A stretch of 64,000 nt of DNA from Anodontia alba (taxonomy: Eukaryota; Mollusca; Bivalvia; Lucinida; Lucinidae), in NCBI GenBank assembly GCA_964016985.1, contig OZ024823.1:33936594-34000593 (forward strand), read 5' to 3'. The first letter of the stretch is position 1, and each line of letters starts with the position of its first letter. The notes beneath the pieces are model-generated. The model was not told the DNA's origin, ran no database searches, and saw only the letters and a program-made list of their open reading frames with translations. Shown here one piece after another: positions 28,261 to 38,454 of the stretch. Position numbers and translations under genes: made by a program.

Positions 28261-28543
28261 CTCAAAGTTTGCTAAGCACCAAAAGATGATGGATTCATAA
28301 TTTTAGTTTTGGTTGGGATAAAGAGTTGAAATTTGGATATGTTATAGTTTGATCTTATCTTTGATGATTCTGGTTGGTATTTCAGATGTTGTTATGGTTT
28401 TAATGTTGCTTTTAACCCTTGATTATGACAACACAGAAAATGTGCATTTTTAGTAGCTTCATATCAAAAGGAAATCTCACAAAAATGTTAGAAACAATTT
28501 TCCAAATAACGCGTCAAAATTTTGGTGCTTAGAAAACTTTGAG
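28261..28543. mobile_element. MITE, Tc1/mariner-like ends, TA duplication, 283 bp
   Basis: The ends are CTCAAAGTTTGCTAAGCACC and GGTGCTTAGAAAACTTTGAG, an inverted repeat with one or two mismatches. It is flanked by TA at 28259-28260 and 28544-28545. Non-coding. The phrase AAAAATGTTAGAAACAATTT plus TCCAAATAACGCGTC inside its right part is repeated at 28563-28600, so a second, broken right end lies directly after it. Confidence 0.82.
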
Positions 28544-28910
28544 TAAAATAAATAAACTGACAAAAATGTTAGAAACAATTTTCCAAATAACGCGTCTAAC
28601 TTTTGGTGCTTATAGCTTCTTCTTAATGAAACTAGGAAAAAGTCATTGGTAAATTGCTCCCAATCTGTCCGCATCGAGCGCTCTTCTTATAAAGGAAATT
28701 GTTACATCAAGTTACTTTTGCATTACTTTTCGAATACAGTAGAGGGCTATTGTTTTCCCTGTAAATGAATCATTCTCGAATCCACCGTTTCGCAAATATG
28801 CATTTTCATTCCAAAGTACAAAACACTTCACGAGAGGAGCAAGAATTCATGAGAAGGTAAATGAATACACTTCCAAGAGAGATGACTGTTGAAGAATATA
28901 TTTGCACCGG
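28544..28910. other. Non-coding, with a duplicated MITE end
   Basis: A second copy of the MITE's right-hand ~60 bp lies at 28555-28612 and ends in TTTTGGTGCTTATAGC instead of the proper terminus. Nothing else is seen. Confidence 0.6.
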
Positions 28911-28924
28911 CGGACATATGTGAA

Positions 28925-29006
28925 CAGAAAGGGACATATGTGAACAGCGAAGATCCAGACCAGCCTGCGCATCTGCGCAGTCTGGCCAGGATCTTCGCTG
29001 TTCGCC
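28925..29006. repeat. GATCAGCCTGCGCA-class hairpin
   Basis: GTGAACAGCGAAGATCCAGA, CCAGCCTGCGCATCTGCGCAGTCTGG, CCAGGATCTTCGCTGTTCGC. The arms pair almost perfectly. It is a compact form of the class seen expanded at 30631-30832. Confidence 0.75.
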
Positions 29007-29009
29007 TAC

Positions 29010-29750
29010 ACAATATAAGGCCATTGTTGAAGATATAAGATCTTGACCCAACACGTGGTTATGCACACTGGTCGTGTTACTTTCAATGAAAAGAAATTAG
29101 TAGTATTCTACTGGAAGTAAATTCTTTCCTTCGAGTGTATCATCCTCACCTTCCCCCTTGCCCCGCCCAGCCTCCCCCCCCCCCCCACCCACCCCCTCAC
29201 ACCCCCTGCTTTTCAAAGTACGCAAGGTCCTTTTGAAAAACATTTCGCACAACTCGAACTCCGTACCCTTTAAATTCGAGTCAAACGTTTACCACTTGCA
29301 CAAACAAACAAAACATGAAGGGAAGAAAGAAAGAGCAGCAAGAAACTGCATACTGCGCATGCTCAGAATATCATCCGGGCCTTAGTTCTCCATTTATACA
29401 TTCTGTAGTATCCAATGATTCTGTTGGTGGACAGTGAATGTCCTGATCAGACTGTGCTAATACGCAGGCTGATCTGGGCCACCGCTGTCTGAAAACATGT
29501 TATCGCTCGGCGCGACCTAATTGACTTTGTAAGCGGACATTTAAGGCCCTGATCGGACTGTTCATCTGGGCCTTCCTCGCCCGCATATGCGATAAGATAT
29601 CCTATTAAGGACCGTTTTCTCATGGCATGACCTATTTACTAACGCAAATTACAATGTATTATGGCAATGTACCTGCGTGAGGTGATCCCATATTCTTTCA
29701 AAACTGTCTTATCTTTATTCGATCAAATTACCACACTACGCGCTTAGGAA
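29010..29750. other. Non-coding
   Basis: A C-rich run lies at 29150-29210. A partial GATCAGCCTGCGCA-class repeat is at 29425-29600 (TGATCAGACTGTGCTAATAC). No gene is seen. Confidence 0.45.
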
Positions 29751-29755
29751 TTTTA

Positions 29756-30262
29756 AAGGGGAACGCAACCTTAAATTGTGCTCTAAAGTAAAGAAATTTA
29801 CAAATGATGAATTTTGACAAAAATTTGATCAAAATCGGTTGAAAATTAAGTAAGTTATATAGACAATTGAATATTTTAACATTGGAGGAGCGGGCGCCGC
29901 CATTTTGTATATTTAATGAGGTTTCATAAAACTTAAAATTCATTTCATAAAGGTAGTTATTCTCATAAAAGTGGCTTATTTTGAGAGAAATGATTGCTTG
30001 TCACTAGAATTAAAAGATTATAAAAAATCTGTAGCGAAATTATTCTTAAAAACCTTTATAATTGGTTTTGCATATTTAATTTGGGCTGTGTGACGTCACA
30101 AAACCTACAATATGGCGGCATCCATGACAGACATTTTAAATATATTCAAACCACCATAACTTCCTTATTTTTAGGCTGATGTTGAAAACTCTAGCATTAA
30201 AATAAATGGCTTGTTAAGCTATTTACTCCAAGATATACTTACAACTTATATTGCGTTCCCCT
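29756..30262. mobile_element. MITE with TTAA target duplication (piggyBac-like), 507 bp
   Basis: The left end AGGGGAACGCAACCTTAA mirrors the right end ATATTGCGTTCCCCT, and TTAA flanks both (29752-29755, 30263-30266). A TTAA duplication is the hallmark of piggyBac. Inside, GCCGCCATTTTGTATATTTA and ACAATATGGCGGC mirror each other as subterminal inverted repeats. No transposase is encoded. The family name is inferred from the duplication. Confidence 0.8.
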
Positions 30263-30630
30263 TTAAATATCAACCTACGGGTAAACCAGTATTTGTAGCC
30301 TTTTCAAATTGAATATTCGCGAGTTTTACATATAAGGTGCTGTTAAAACTATCCCAACTAAAAGTAGTAGAGAAAGATAGGCGCAGACATTTCCATTAAG
30401 CCCCATGGATGTAACATTGAGCAGTTTTGCTGTACACAGATGGAGAGTTTCAAAATGGTGAAATTATGCAGATTTCCACGTGCATTTTTCAGGAGATGCA
30501 TACAATTGATAGCCAATCATCACTGAATGCGCCGTAACATTCCTAATTGAATGGCCCAGGGCGTTAAATAGGCAAAGCATTTAGTTGTGTTTTCGCTTTA
30601 ATTTTTTCAAGAAAAAATGACGTGATGAGA
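30263..30630. other. Non-coding
   Basis: No gene or recognised repeat. Confidence 0.45.
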
Positions 30631-30832
30631 TCATTTGAGCCAGCACATGATAAAACCTACAAAATGGCATGTGCGCCCAGCGAAGACTAAAATCAGCCTG
30701 GGCATCAAAGGGCCCAAGCTTTCTTCATGCGGACAGCAAAGACTGACCAGACTGAGCGGATGCCCGGGCTGATCTGTCTTCGCTGGGCGCACATGCCATT
30801 TTGTAGGTTTTGTCATGCGCTGGCTCATTTAT
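30631..30832. mobile_element. Foldback element family G (GAGCCAGC ends), long copy
   Basis: ATTTGAGCCAGCACATGATA, AAACCTACAAAATGGCATGT, GCGCCCAGCGAAGAC on the left mirror GTCTTCGCTGGGCGCACATG, CCATTTTGTAGGTTTTGTCA, TGCGCTGGCTCAT on the right. That is about 58 bp of arm, and inner CAGCCTGGGCATC / GATGCCCGGGCTGA also pair. Confidence 0.85.
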
Positions 30833-31348
30833 AATCATCTTGTTTAGACGAGTCTAATGTAGTTCAAGTTTTTATGAAGGAAATGGTAGTAAACATAAAT
30901 ATTTCACATTTTAATCATAACTTTGATCTTGAATTCTGACAAGCATTGCGGTGCTCTTCGACTTTAACCCTTTCATCCCTGCGTTTCTGAAGTGGAATCG
31001 TCCGTCTATGAGATTGAATGGATCCATTATCTCAATAAGAAATGTCGCAAAGACAAAAGTCGAAAACCAAACGAGCCGTCTCATCTGGATCTACACTGTT
31101 TGTAAAACATTTTTTCTGGTCTGTGGGGTTGAATTCAACGGAACATCAGAAAACCGTAAAACTTCCATCTGATTACAGCGAAACCTATGTATATCCCAAA
31201 CTTGAAAAGTCTCCGAGACGTCGGTGCCTGTCTCCTTCTACAGCTTTTATCCAAATAAGTTTCTTTTTAAAATAACGTTATATACCACATGATCGCAAAA
31301 TTTTAGCTTGAAAACGATAAAAAGAAAAGTTTTAATAAGGTCACACTT
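30833..31348. other. Non-coding
   Basis: A decayed hairpin with GGATCTACACTGTTTGTAAA (31085) recalls family F. No host gene is recognised. Confidence 0.45.
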
Positions 31349-31522
31349 TAACCTTTACCGGTCTCTGGACTTATTCAGCAGATGACAAACAGATGATATT
31401 TTTTCTTATTTTCCATTGGAGACGATTTGCATGAAATGTCAAATTCTGTTTTCTGGGAAAAAATAAGAAAAATATTTCCGTATGTCCCCTCCTTAACATT
31501 TCACCCAGAGTGCTAAGCGTAA
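31349..31522. mobile_element. Foldback element family E, copy 5
   Basis: TTAACCTTTACCGGTCTCTG with CAGCAGATGACAAACAGATG at the left, and CATTTCACCCAGAGTGCTAA at the right. The GGAGACGATTTGCATGAAAT arm is present but its partner is mostly deleted. Confidence 0.65.
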
Positions 31523-31594
31523 AAGGATTTCATAGGAGCGTATTTACTGATGTTTATGCACTTTTGTTTCTGTTTTCTTTATTTTTCTGATTTT

Positions 31595-31690
31595 CTTTAT
31601 AAAAGCAGTAATTGTTGGTAGTCATTTGAATTGCCTCGACAAGTCGAGGCAATTCAAATGCCTTCCAACAATTACTGCTTTTATAAAGAG
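31595..31690. repeat. Near-perfect palindrome, ~96 bp
   Basis: TTTATAAAAGCAGTAATTGT, TGGTAGTCATTTGAATTGCC and TCGAC fold with GTCGAGGCAATTCAAATG, CCTTCCAACAATTACTGCTT and TTATAAA. Only one copy was noticed in this window. Confidence 0.85.
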
Positions 31691-32161
31691 ACAGGTAAAG
31701 GTACACGGGCTGTAATCTGTTCAAAGACAATACTAGATGCTTTCATCTTTCAGAAAGTCGTCTTTGGCCTGGCGAATTACACGAAAGGAGTACATTTGCA
31801 AACGTTCGTTATGAGTTAATGTAAAACAATTTTCGTCGCTATGTATACACAAAAAGTTTTATTCTTTTTCTGGTTTAAAAACAAATATCTTCATTTTTCC
31901 CATAGTAAAAATGACTGCAAAATATGCGAAAATCGATATGGTAGATGGTTTGGATGCAGATTGTCAACAGCTTCACTTGTTAAAAGTTTCTGATTTTTTT
32001 TTTTTTTTTTCTACAATACTGCCGTGGACCATTAGTACTCTAAAATCAACGAAGAAAAGCAAAAATATGTTTTAATTTAAAAACAAAATCCATAAATCCA
32101 GTTTACTATAGAAATTGCAAAGGTCAGACCCATTTTTGCCACACAATTAATGTAGTAAATA
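31691..32161. other. Non-coding, AT-rich
   Basis: A T-run lies at 31996-32011. No gene is seen. Confidence 0.45.
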
Positions 32162-32492
32162 CAGTCGATTCTCGTTATCCCGAAGTTCAATGGACTCTCT
32201 AAAATAATTCGAGATATCCGTACTTCGATATATCAGATTTGCAGAATTGAAGAAAAAATAAATTGAACAACCACATTTCACAAATGAATATGCAATTTGA
32301 CTACTGGAATTAGAGAGATGTTGAAAATATTGTGAAAATTGGAGAAATTGCTCCCTTAGGAGCAATTTCTCCTCTTTTCCACATTTTTGTAACCTGTTAG
32401 TAGATTTACATGTTTAAAAAGGGACCAGATTTTTCTCTTCGAGATAAGCGGTTATTCGAAATAAGCGAAGTCGAGATAACGAGAGTAGACTG
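32162..32492. mobile_element. Foldback MITE family D, copy 2
   Basis: CAGTCGATTCTCGTTATCCC to GAGATAACGAGAGTAGACTG, flanked by TA (32160-32161, 32493-32494). The central hairpin is GGAGAAATTGCTCCC/GGAGCAATTTCTCC at about 32340-32372. 331 bp. Confidence 0.88.
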
Positions 32493-33145
32493 TATTTGAA
32501 AACAAACCACAAGAACAGAAACGACAAATGGTGTCTGATAAGATATTGTCAATCACAAAATGATTTTGTTTTCCATTTAGAAAAAAAGAAAGAAAGAAAA
32601 AAAAACACGCTGATAAAAACGTCTTTCCGAAGGATGTCGAAAACACAGTAAAGACCTTGTGCAATACAACAACGGCCCGTGAGCCATTCGCATTCGTGCA
32701 GTCTAATCAGGTCTTCCCTGATCGTTCATATATTTTACGGAAATCATTGATTCTCTGTTCAGAGAGCGCAAGCTAATCTGGGTCTATATGTACATGTCCC
32801 AGCCGTGATTTAATTACTACGCTTCATGCTTGAATGAATAGAAAAGTCCGAGATACACGTGTTAAAATCAAACTGCGTACGGATTCTACAAATCGATAGA
32901 GGTAAATAGTTTGTTATAATTGATTTTGTCGCTTCGTCTTTTCACATTTTGGTATCATATGCAAAGACTTGTCCAGTTCATTCACAAAATGGAATAATTG
33001 TGCAATATGTGTCATTGGAAATATGAAGCTTTTTAGTAAAAGGTAGGGCATACTAAAAGTGCTAGCCTCCCTTTTCAAAGGGAGACCATCCCACAGGAAT
33101 TTGGTTCGGTCTGAAATGCTTGTAAAAAGATACAATATCGACCCC
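32493..33145. other. Non-coding, with a GATCAGCCTGCGCA-class fragment
   Basis: The fragment is at 32670-32800. GAAAGAAAGAAAAAAAA lies at 32583-32605. No gene is seen. Confidence 0.45.
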
Positions 33146-33233
33146 AACGGACTCGCAACGCTGAGACAACGTCGTAGTCTTATTCATCCACGTCGCTGCA
33201 ACGTCATGATATGACGTCATGTGTCCACTGGGA
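33146..33233. mobile_element. Foldback element family H, degraded copy
   Basis: CGCTGAGACAACGTCGTAG, ACGTCGCTGCAACGTCATGA and GACGTCATGTGTCCACTGGG resemble 17026-17132 in order, with an intact right end only. Confidence 0.5.
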
Positions 33234-33235
33234 TG

Positions 33236-33640
33236 ATCCTATGTGGCGAGCCGAAGTCTAAAGTTTGGTCAAAAATGCATGAAAAAGCCTGTTTGAAGAG
33301 CGGTCAAAGGTTCAGTATTGATGGTCATGTATGGTGATCTGAAATTTGAAGCTCGGCCAGAGGCTCAATATCGATGGTCCTGTCTGGCGAGCAGAAGTTT
33401 GGTCAAAGGCTAAATATTGATGGTGTTGTATGGCGAGAGGAAGTTTGAAGTCCCGGTCAGAGGCTCAATATCGACGGTCCTATGTGGCGAGCCGAAGTTT
33501 AAAGTTCGGTCAGAGGCTGACTATCGATGATCCTGTATAGCGATCCGAAGTTTAAAATATGGTCAGAGGCTCAGTATCTATGGCCCTGTACGGCGAGCCT
33601 AAGTTTGAAGTTCGGTCAAAAATGCATGTAAAAAGGCATA
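33236..33640. repeat. Minisatellite, ~62-bp unit
   Basis: About seven diverged units read CGAGCCGAAGTTTAAAGTTC, GGTCAGAGGCTCAATATCGA, TGGTCCTGTATGG. The first and last units carry an extra 'CAAAAATGCATGAAAAAG' phrase (33272 and 33621), so the array has matching borders. Confidence 0.88.
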
Positions 33641-33700
33641 AAATACGCCAGTTGTGCCGTTTTTAAATTCGTTTCTGACCGAACTTCAAACTCTTGTATA

Positions 33701-34014
33701 GCCGGCCTCGGTGGCTCTTCGGATGCCCATCTGACTGCATGGTGATCATGAGTTCGCGAGTTCGATCCCCGCCGGACCGGCAACATTCTTTCATGAATAT
33801 TAATCATGAAATATTTTCTACGGTAAATCGTTCACTTCCTCTGATTCTAGACGGGCAGTTGTCAGTTTCTGGCGAAAGAACGTACACAAGTACATTTACT
33901 GGTCAACCGCTTAGGGACTCTGCCTGTCCAGGGAAAGTGCGGCTAGGTTAACCGATGGGCTCGACATATGACTTAATAGGGTTGTGTGGTCCGTTATACA
34001 CCACAACCAACCAC
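33701..34014 (+). mobile_element. SINE family 1 copy
   Basis: GCCGGCCTCGGTGGCTCTTC head, B box GCGAGTTCGATCCCCGCC, body to GGGTTGTGTGGTCCGTTATA and ACAACCAACC. Full length, with a divergent tail. Confidence 0.88.
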
Positions 34015-34089
34015 ACTCCTGTGTACATCCTAACAGAAGAACATTAACCTCCCTGAACAGCTGATACACAAAATTCCTAGAAAGAAAAG

Positions 34090-34339
34090 AACAGGGCCCA
34101 GTTGTTCAAAGCGTCGTTAGCTTAACGAGCTCGTTAAGGGTCATTTCGTTAACTGTTTTAGCAGATTCAATATACAATATTCTGATATTTTTTGCTGGAA
34201 AAATGTGAGTAACTTTTGCACTGCAAAAGCTACTCACATTTTTTCAGCAAAAAAATTCAGCGTATTTGCGTATCACTCGATGTAAATTTTAACGTATCGT
34301 TAACTAACGACATCGTTAGTTTTGAACAACCGGGCCCAG
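34090..34339. mobile_element. Foldback element family C, copy 3
   Basis: CAGGGCCCAGTTGTTCAAAG to TTTTGAACAACCGGGCCCAG. Complete, with the AACTTTTGCACTGCAAAAGCTA centre. Confidence 0.9.
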
Positions 34340-34344
34340 ATAAA

Positions 34345-34543
34345 TTGAGCCAGCACATAAAATAATGGTACTTATCACATAAGCGACCAGGCAAGGCTCA
34401 GGCGAGCGTGCGCATAAACGTTCGCCAGAGCCTTTGCTGTTCGCAGACAGGTTTGTAGCCTAAATAGGGGACTGTGCATGCGCATTTGAAAAAACACAAA
34501 CCGAAAAGCCATAAGGTCCCTTTTTCATGTACCGGCTCTATTT
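34345..34543. mobile_element. Foldback element family G-related (GAGCCAGCACA ends)
   Basis: GAGCCAGCACATAAAATAAT with TGGTACTTATCACATAAGCG, then AGAGCCTTTGCTGTTCGC, GACTGTGCATGCGCATTTGA and GTACCGGCTC. A sister copy lies at 44894-45114. Confidence 0.65.
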
Positions 34544-34857
34544 TGCTTGATTCTTCCAGGTGAGATGTGTATTCAGTCACTTTATATATATGTAAATTTA
34601 ACCCTTTAACCCCCTGACTTTCTGAAATGGGCTCATCCATCTCTGAATTTGGATATATCCGTTCTTGCAAATGGGGCTTTGGTCAACGTTCAATAATAAA
34701 ATGACAAACAGGATAGATCCTGATAAGACGGCTCGTTAAGAGCAGTCCTATCATGATCTACACCGTTTACAAAGATATCCGTGTTGGTCTGCGTGGATGA
34801 AAGAGTTAACGCATGTAATACATACATTTATGCACGTGTGATAACGTGAATTATTGC

Positions 34858-34858
<1 letters not shown>

Positions 34859-34923
<65 letters not shown>
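34859..34923. repeat. (TC)n microsatellite
   Basis: About 32 TC units. It is followed at 34980-35072 by a family E fragment (GACAATTTGCATGAAACGGC to GTCGTCTGGCGAATGTGCCC). Confidence 0.97.
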
Positions 34924-34925
<2 letters not shown>

Positions 34926-35075
34926 GAAAATCAAATTAATCCTGCACAAAATACACGTCGTTCTGTGTATACTATATTCTGGAGACAATTTGCATGAAAC
35001 GGCAAAGCCTATTTTCTGTGGAAAAAAAAAAGTATTATTTTGTCGTCTGGCGAATGTGCCCAATAGTGTGGATTC

Positions 35076-35305
35076 CAGGGCCCAGTTGTTCAAAACTAAC
35101 GATGTCGTTAGTTAACGTATCGTTAAAACTTTGATCATTTAATATGGCATATACGTTTATATTTTTACTGAAAAAATGCAAAAGCTACTCACATTTTTTT
35201 TCAGCAAAATACCTGTGAATTAGATATTGTACTTATTAGAACAATTAACATTTTGACCACTAACGAGCTAGTTAAGTTAACGATGCTTTGAACAACTGGA
35301 CCCTG
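35076..35305. mobile_element. Foldback element family C, copy 4
   Basis: CAGGGCCCAGTTGTTCAAAA to CTTTGAACAACTGGACCCTG. The central hairpin is shortened to CTGAAAAAATGCAAAAGCTA. Confidence 0.85.
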
Positions 35306-35615
35306 GTAAGGTAATTTGCGCATTGCGTGCACATATTGTATTAAATTTGTAAAGATGTGATTTCTCTTATTCAGTAAATAGACCCTACCAAAACTCATTC
35401 CCCCCTTATTCAATAAATAGACCCTCCCCCAGTGTCATCAGTCTTTGAAAATAGGGAAAGATATATGTATGGCGAGCCGCGATGGTGCAATGTTTAAACA
35501 AAGGCTACGTTCCAGATGACTGGAGAGACGCTCTGATAGTACCCATTTACAAGAAAGGCCCTAAACACCTCCTTTCCGACGACCGACCTGTCTCCCTGGC
35601 CTAAGTCGCCTGCAA

Positions 35616-35722
35616 CCCAGCTGGCATTCTACGTAAATCTACATCGGGCCGTCATCGGCCCGTCAGCTACCCTGACGGGCCGATGACGGCCCGATATAGA
35701 TTTACGTAGAATGCTGACTGGG
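35616..35722. mobile_element. 107-bp palindrome family B, copy 4 (in LINE)
   Basis: CCCAGCTGGCATTCTACGTA to TACGTAGAATGCTGACTGGG, 107 bp, flanked by AA (35614-35615, 35723-35724). Taking it and one AA out restores the RT phrase TGC AAG GTG TTG (Cys-Lys-Val-Leu). Confidence 0.96.
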
Positions 35723-35831
35723 AAGGTGTTGGAGCAAATCGTCACGGCAACGTTATATAACACTGATCGGCTTGATATCCTCACAGACAAGTAGCATGGA
35801 CTTAGGAAACCCGTCACTCAACTGATAACTA

Positions 35832-35938
35832 CCCAGCTAGCATTCTACGTAAATCTACATCGGGCCATCATCGGCCCGTCAGCTACCCTGACGGGCCGAT
35901 GACGGCCCGATATAGATTTACGTAGAATGCTGACTGGG
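35832..35938. mobile_element. 107-bp palindrome family B, copy 5 (recombinant, in LINE)
   Basis: 107 bp. Its left flank (ACTGATAACTA) is that of copy 6 and its right flank (AAGGTGTTGGAGCA) is that of copy 4, so its two sides do not share a duplication. This marks it as the product of exchange between copies 4 and 6. Confidence 0.95.
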
Positions 35939-36047
35939 AAGGTGTTGGAGCACATCGTCACGGCAACGTTATGTAACACTGATCGGCTTGATATCCTCAC
36001 AGACAAGTAGCATGGACTTAGGAAACCCGTGACTCAGCTGATAACTA

Positions 36048-36154
36048 CCCAGCTAGCATTCTACGTAAATCTACATCGGGCCATCATCGTCCCGTCAGCT
36101 ACCCTGACGGGCCGATGACGGCCCGATATAGATTTACGTAGAATGCTGACTGGG
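36048..36154. mobile_element. 107-bp palindrome family B, copy 6 (in LINE)
   Basis: 107 bp, flanked by TA (36046-36047, 36155-36156). Excision restores ATAACTACCATCCATGG, which reads as the normal RT sequence Thr-Thr-Ile-His-Gly. Confidence 0.96.
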
Positions 36155-36296
36155 TACCATCCATGGTATCACCAGCAAAGTCCGCACAGGGAGAGACCAA
36201 GTAGATGTAATCCTTCTGGATTTGCATATGCCTTTGACAATGCGCAGCATCAAAGGCTTCTGCATACACTCAACTTCTATGGCATCCAAGGAGATG

Positions 36297-36403
36297 CCCA
36301 GTCAGCATTCTACGTAAATCTATATCGGGCCGTCATCGGCCCGTCAGGGTAGCTGACGGGCCGATGACGGTCCGATGTAGATTTACGTAGAATGCTAGCT
36401 GGG
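36297..36403. mobile_element. 107-bp palindrome family B, copy 7 (in LINE)
   Basis: CCCAGTCAGCATTCTACGTA to TACGTAGAATGCTAGCTGGG, 107 bp, flanked by TG (36295-36296, 36404-36405). The loop is in the reverse orientation, as in copy 2. Confidence 0.95.
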
Positions 36404-36790
36404 TGTACTCAGCTGGATCAAAGCATTTTTGGGTCACAGGAAGCAGCAAATGCTACTAGATGACTGCAGGTCACAGCAAGCAGATGTCATATCCGGCGTT
36501 CCTCAGGGCACAATGCTTGGTCCATTGTTGCTTTGGCTTTTATAAATGACCTTCCAGAATCTGTCAAATCATGCTTTCCTCGCTTGTTTACTGATGACTG
36601 TCTGTTATACAACCTCATCAACAGCGATGCTAATACCCCCAGTCAGTCCAGCCAGACCTCCAAGCCTTGGAAGAACAGGAACACAAATGGCAAATGAAGT
36701 TCCTTCCTGAGAAATGCCAGATCATCCGCATCATCACTAATAAATGCTACGAGACTCACATAGTACACACGCCATGGCCATATACAACCA

Positions 36791-37106
36791 ACCCTCTTTA
36801 TACCGACACTCGATACAACAACAGAATTCGTTATAATGACAATTTGACTGTCACGAAACCTTCGTTTAAGAAGTACTAATTAGTTACAAATTATGCAAGA
36901 ATTTGTATTTAATACTTTAAAGAAACGTGTTTTGGATATTTGTTAGAATCGTGAGGCGATTCTAACAAATATCCAAAACATATGTTCTAGATGAAAATAA
37001 GAACAAAACAAGGTCTTCCTTATATATCAATCTGCTCATTAAGTATTCTGTACAACAGCAATTTCACTTAAATGGCAACGTCTTTGGGAACAAATGCTGT
37101 CGTTGT
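36791..37106. mobile_element. Foldback element family J, copy 1 (in LINE)
   Basis: It begins ACCCTCTTTATACCGACACT and ends ACAAATGCTGTCGTTGT. The central hairpin at about 36930-36982 is GTTTTGGATATTTGTTAGAA, TCGTGAGGCGA, and the complement. Its 3' part matches the reverse complement of copy 2. Confidence 0.8.
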
Positions 37107-37302
37107 TGACGGTGATAAATACTTCGGCGTTGCAAACACGTAAACAGTATTACACCCAAGGCATCCTCCTTCGAAGAAACCTTTGAGAGTGTACCAAGAA
37201 TATGAAGAGTGTTGCTACACCTCGCTTGTGCGCCCGACGTTGGGGTACCCTCCAGCCTGGGACCCTACCAGTACTGAAGATACCAAAAAGCTGGAGAAGC
37301 AG

Positions 37303-37612
37303 TGAACCCTCGTTACAACGACAGCATTTGTTAAAAAAAAAAAAGACGTTGTCATTAAAATGAATTTGCTGTTGGTACGAATACTTAATGAGCAGATTGA
37401 TATGTAAGAAAGGTCTTGTATTGTTCTTATTTTCTTATAGAACATTGAGGTGATTCTAACAACAATCCAAAACATGTTTCTTTAAAGTATTAAATACAAT
37501 ATTCTCGCATAATTTGTGACTTATAGTTACCTCTTAAGCGAAGGTTTCGTGACCGTCAAATTATCATTATAACGAATTTTGTCGTGTATCGAGTGTCGGT
37601 ATAAAGAGGATT
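37303..37612. mobile_element. Foldback element family J, copy 2, opposite orientation (in LINE)
   Basis: It begins TGAACCCTCGTTACAACGAC and ends GTATCGAGTGTCGGTATAAA then GAGGATTGTC. Together with copy 1 it forms an inverted pair ~200 bp apart, so a transcript across both could fold into a ~300-bp stem. Confidence 0.8.
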
Positions 37613-37772
37613 GTCTGTGCAAAGACAGGCAGCTCGTTTCGTCCACGGAAACTACAACGAGAAGAATCCTGGATGTGTAACTCGAATGGTCATAGAGCTT
37701 GGTTGGGAGACACACGAAAGCAGGAGTAAGAAAGACAGACTGACAACGCTGTATAAGATTCAGCCTGGCATA

Positions 37773-38066
37773 GGGGATGGTTGGGTGAGGCAAAGGTGTC
37801 ATGTATCTTGGGTCACCGGGGCGCCCAACTGATATTGGCTTACAGTTGGGCAAGGCCTGCTACCCTTGCAGCAGGTAGGGGTAGAGGGGGAATGTTTTTA
37901 TTTCTTCTGTTTCTACACTTTCATTCCTTTTCCTCGCTATTTCTCCCGTGTCCCTCTCTTTCATCTCCTCTACTATCTCCTCTATCTCTCTTCTCCCTTT
38001 CACTGGGAGACGACACAAAATGACCCACAAGGGTTGACGTGTCGTTAAACCCCAACGCAATCAAAA
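37773..38066 (+). mobile_element. SINE-like repeat family 2, copy 2 (in LINE)
   Basis: GGGGATGGTTGGGTGAGGCA to GTTGACGTGTCGTTAAACCC then CAACGCAATCA, with TTACAGTTGGGCAAGGCCTG inside. It splits the LINE C-terminal region. Confidence 0.78.
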
Positions 38067-38275
38067 ATCAGCATGACATGGTCGACATGGACACTGGTGA
38101 CATATTGAAACCAAATGGCAGACACACCAGAGGTCAAGGCCAACAGCGACTACCAACCTACAGCCATAATCAAGGTCTACAAGAACTCCTTCTTTCCCAA
38201 GACCATCCAAGACTGGAACCGCTTACCAGCACGTACCACGGACTCTCAGACTATCGAGTAGTCCCGAGTCGGACT

Positions 38276-38454
38276 GCAACAGCCACAGCTGACTCGATAA
38301 GCAAGAGGAGACATTTTTTAAGCTGCACAGCTGCTTTTATTTATTTTTTGTTTAATTATTTAAAAAATAGTGTCACCTACTGCAGTTGTGATCAGCGCTT
38401 TAATGGTGAACATCAACTCAACTGAGGACATAGCCTGTTGCAGCAGATGACTAT
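38276..38454. promoter_or_regulatory. Short region upstream of sulfotransferase 2
   Basis: Only ~180 bp separate the LINE remnant from the first coding exon. A family E right-end fragment (CTACTGCAGTTGTGATCAGC) lies at 38380. No TATA box or convincing start site can be named; CCTGTTGCAG at 38431-38440 could be a 5' UTR acceptor, as in paralogue 1. Confidence 0.3.

Larger units (their letters stand above)
35482..38275 (+). mobile_element. Decayed jockey/CR1-like LINE ORF2 carrying multiple later insertions
   Basis: Pieces of one RT-to-C-terminus protein can be followed across insertions: GYVPDDWRDALIVPIYKKGP (35508), SVACK, then VLEQIVTATLYN, LTDKQHGLRKP (35785), GRDQVDVILLD (36190), DVISGVPQGTMLGPLL (36487), LFTDDCLLYNL (36588; the FADD box is degenerate), DKYFGVA (37110), SLVRPTLGYPPAAWD (37220), QRQAARFVHGNYNEKNPG (37620), IELGWETH (37695) and FFPKTIQDWNRLPARTTDS (38195). 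Frameshifts and stops are frequent. Insertions are three family B palindromes plus one recombinant copy, two family J elements and one SINE-like family 2 copy. Confidence 0.88.
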
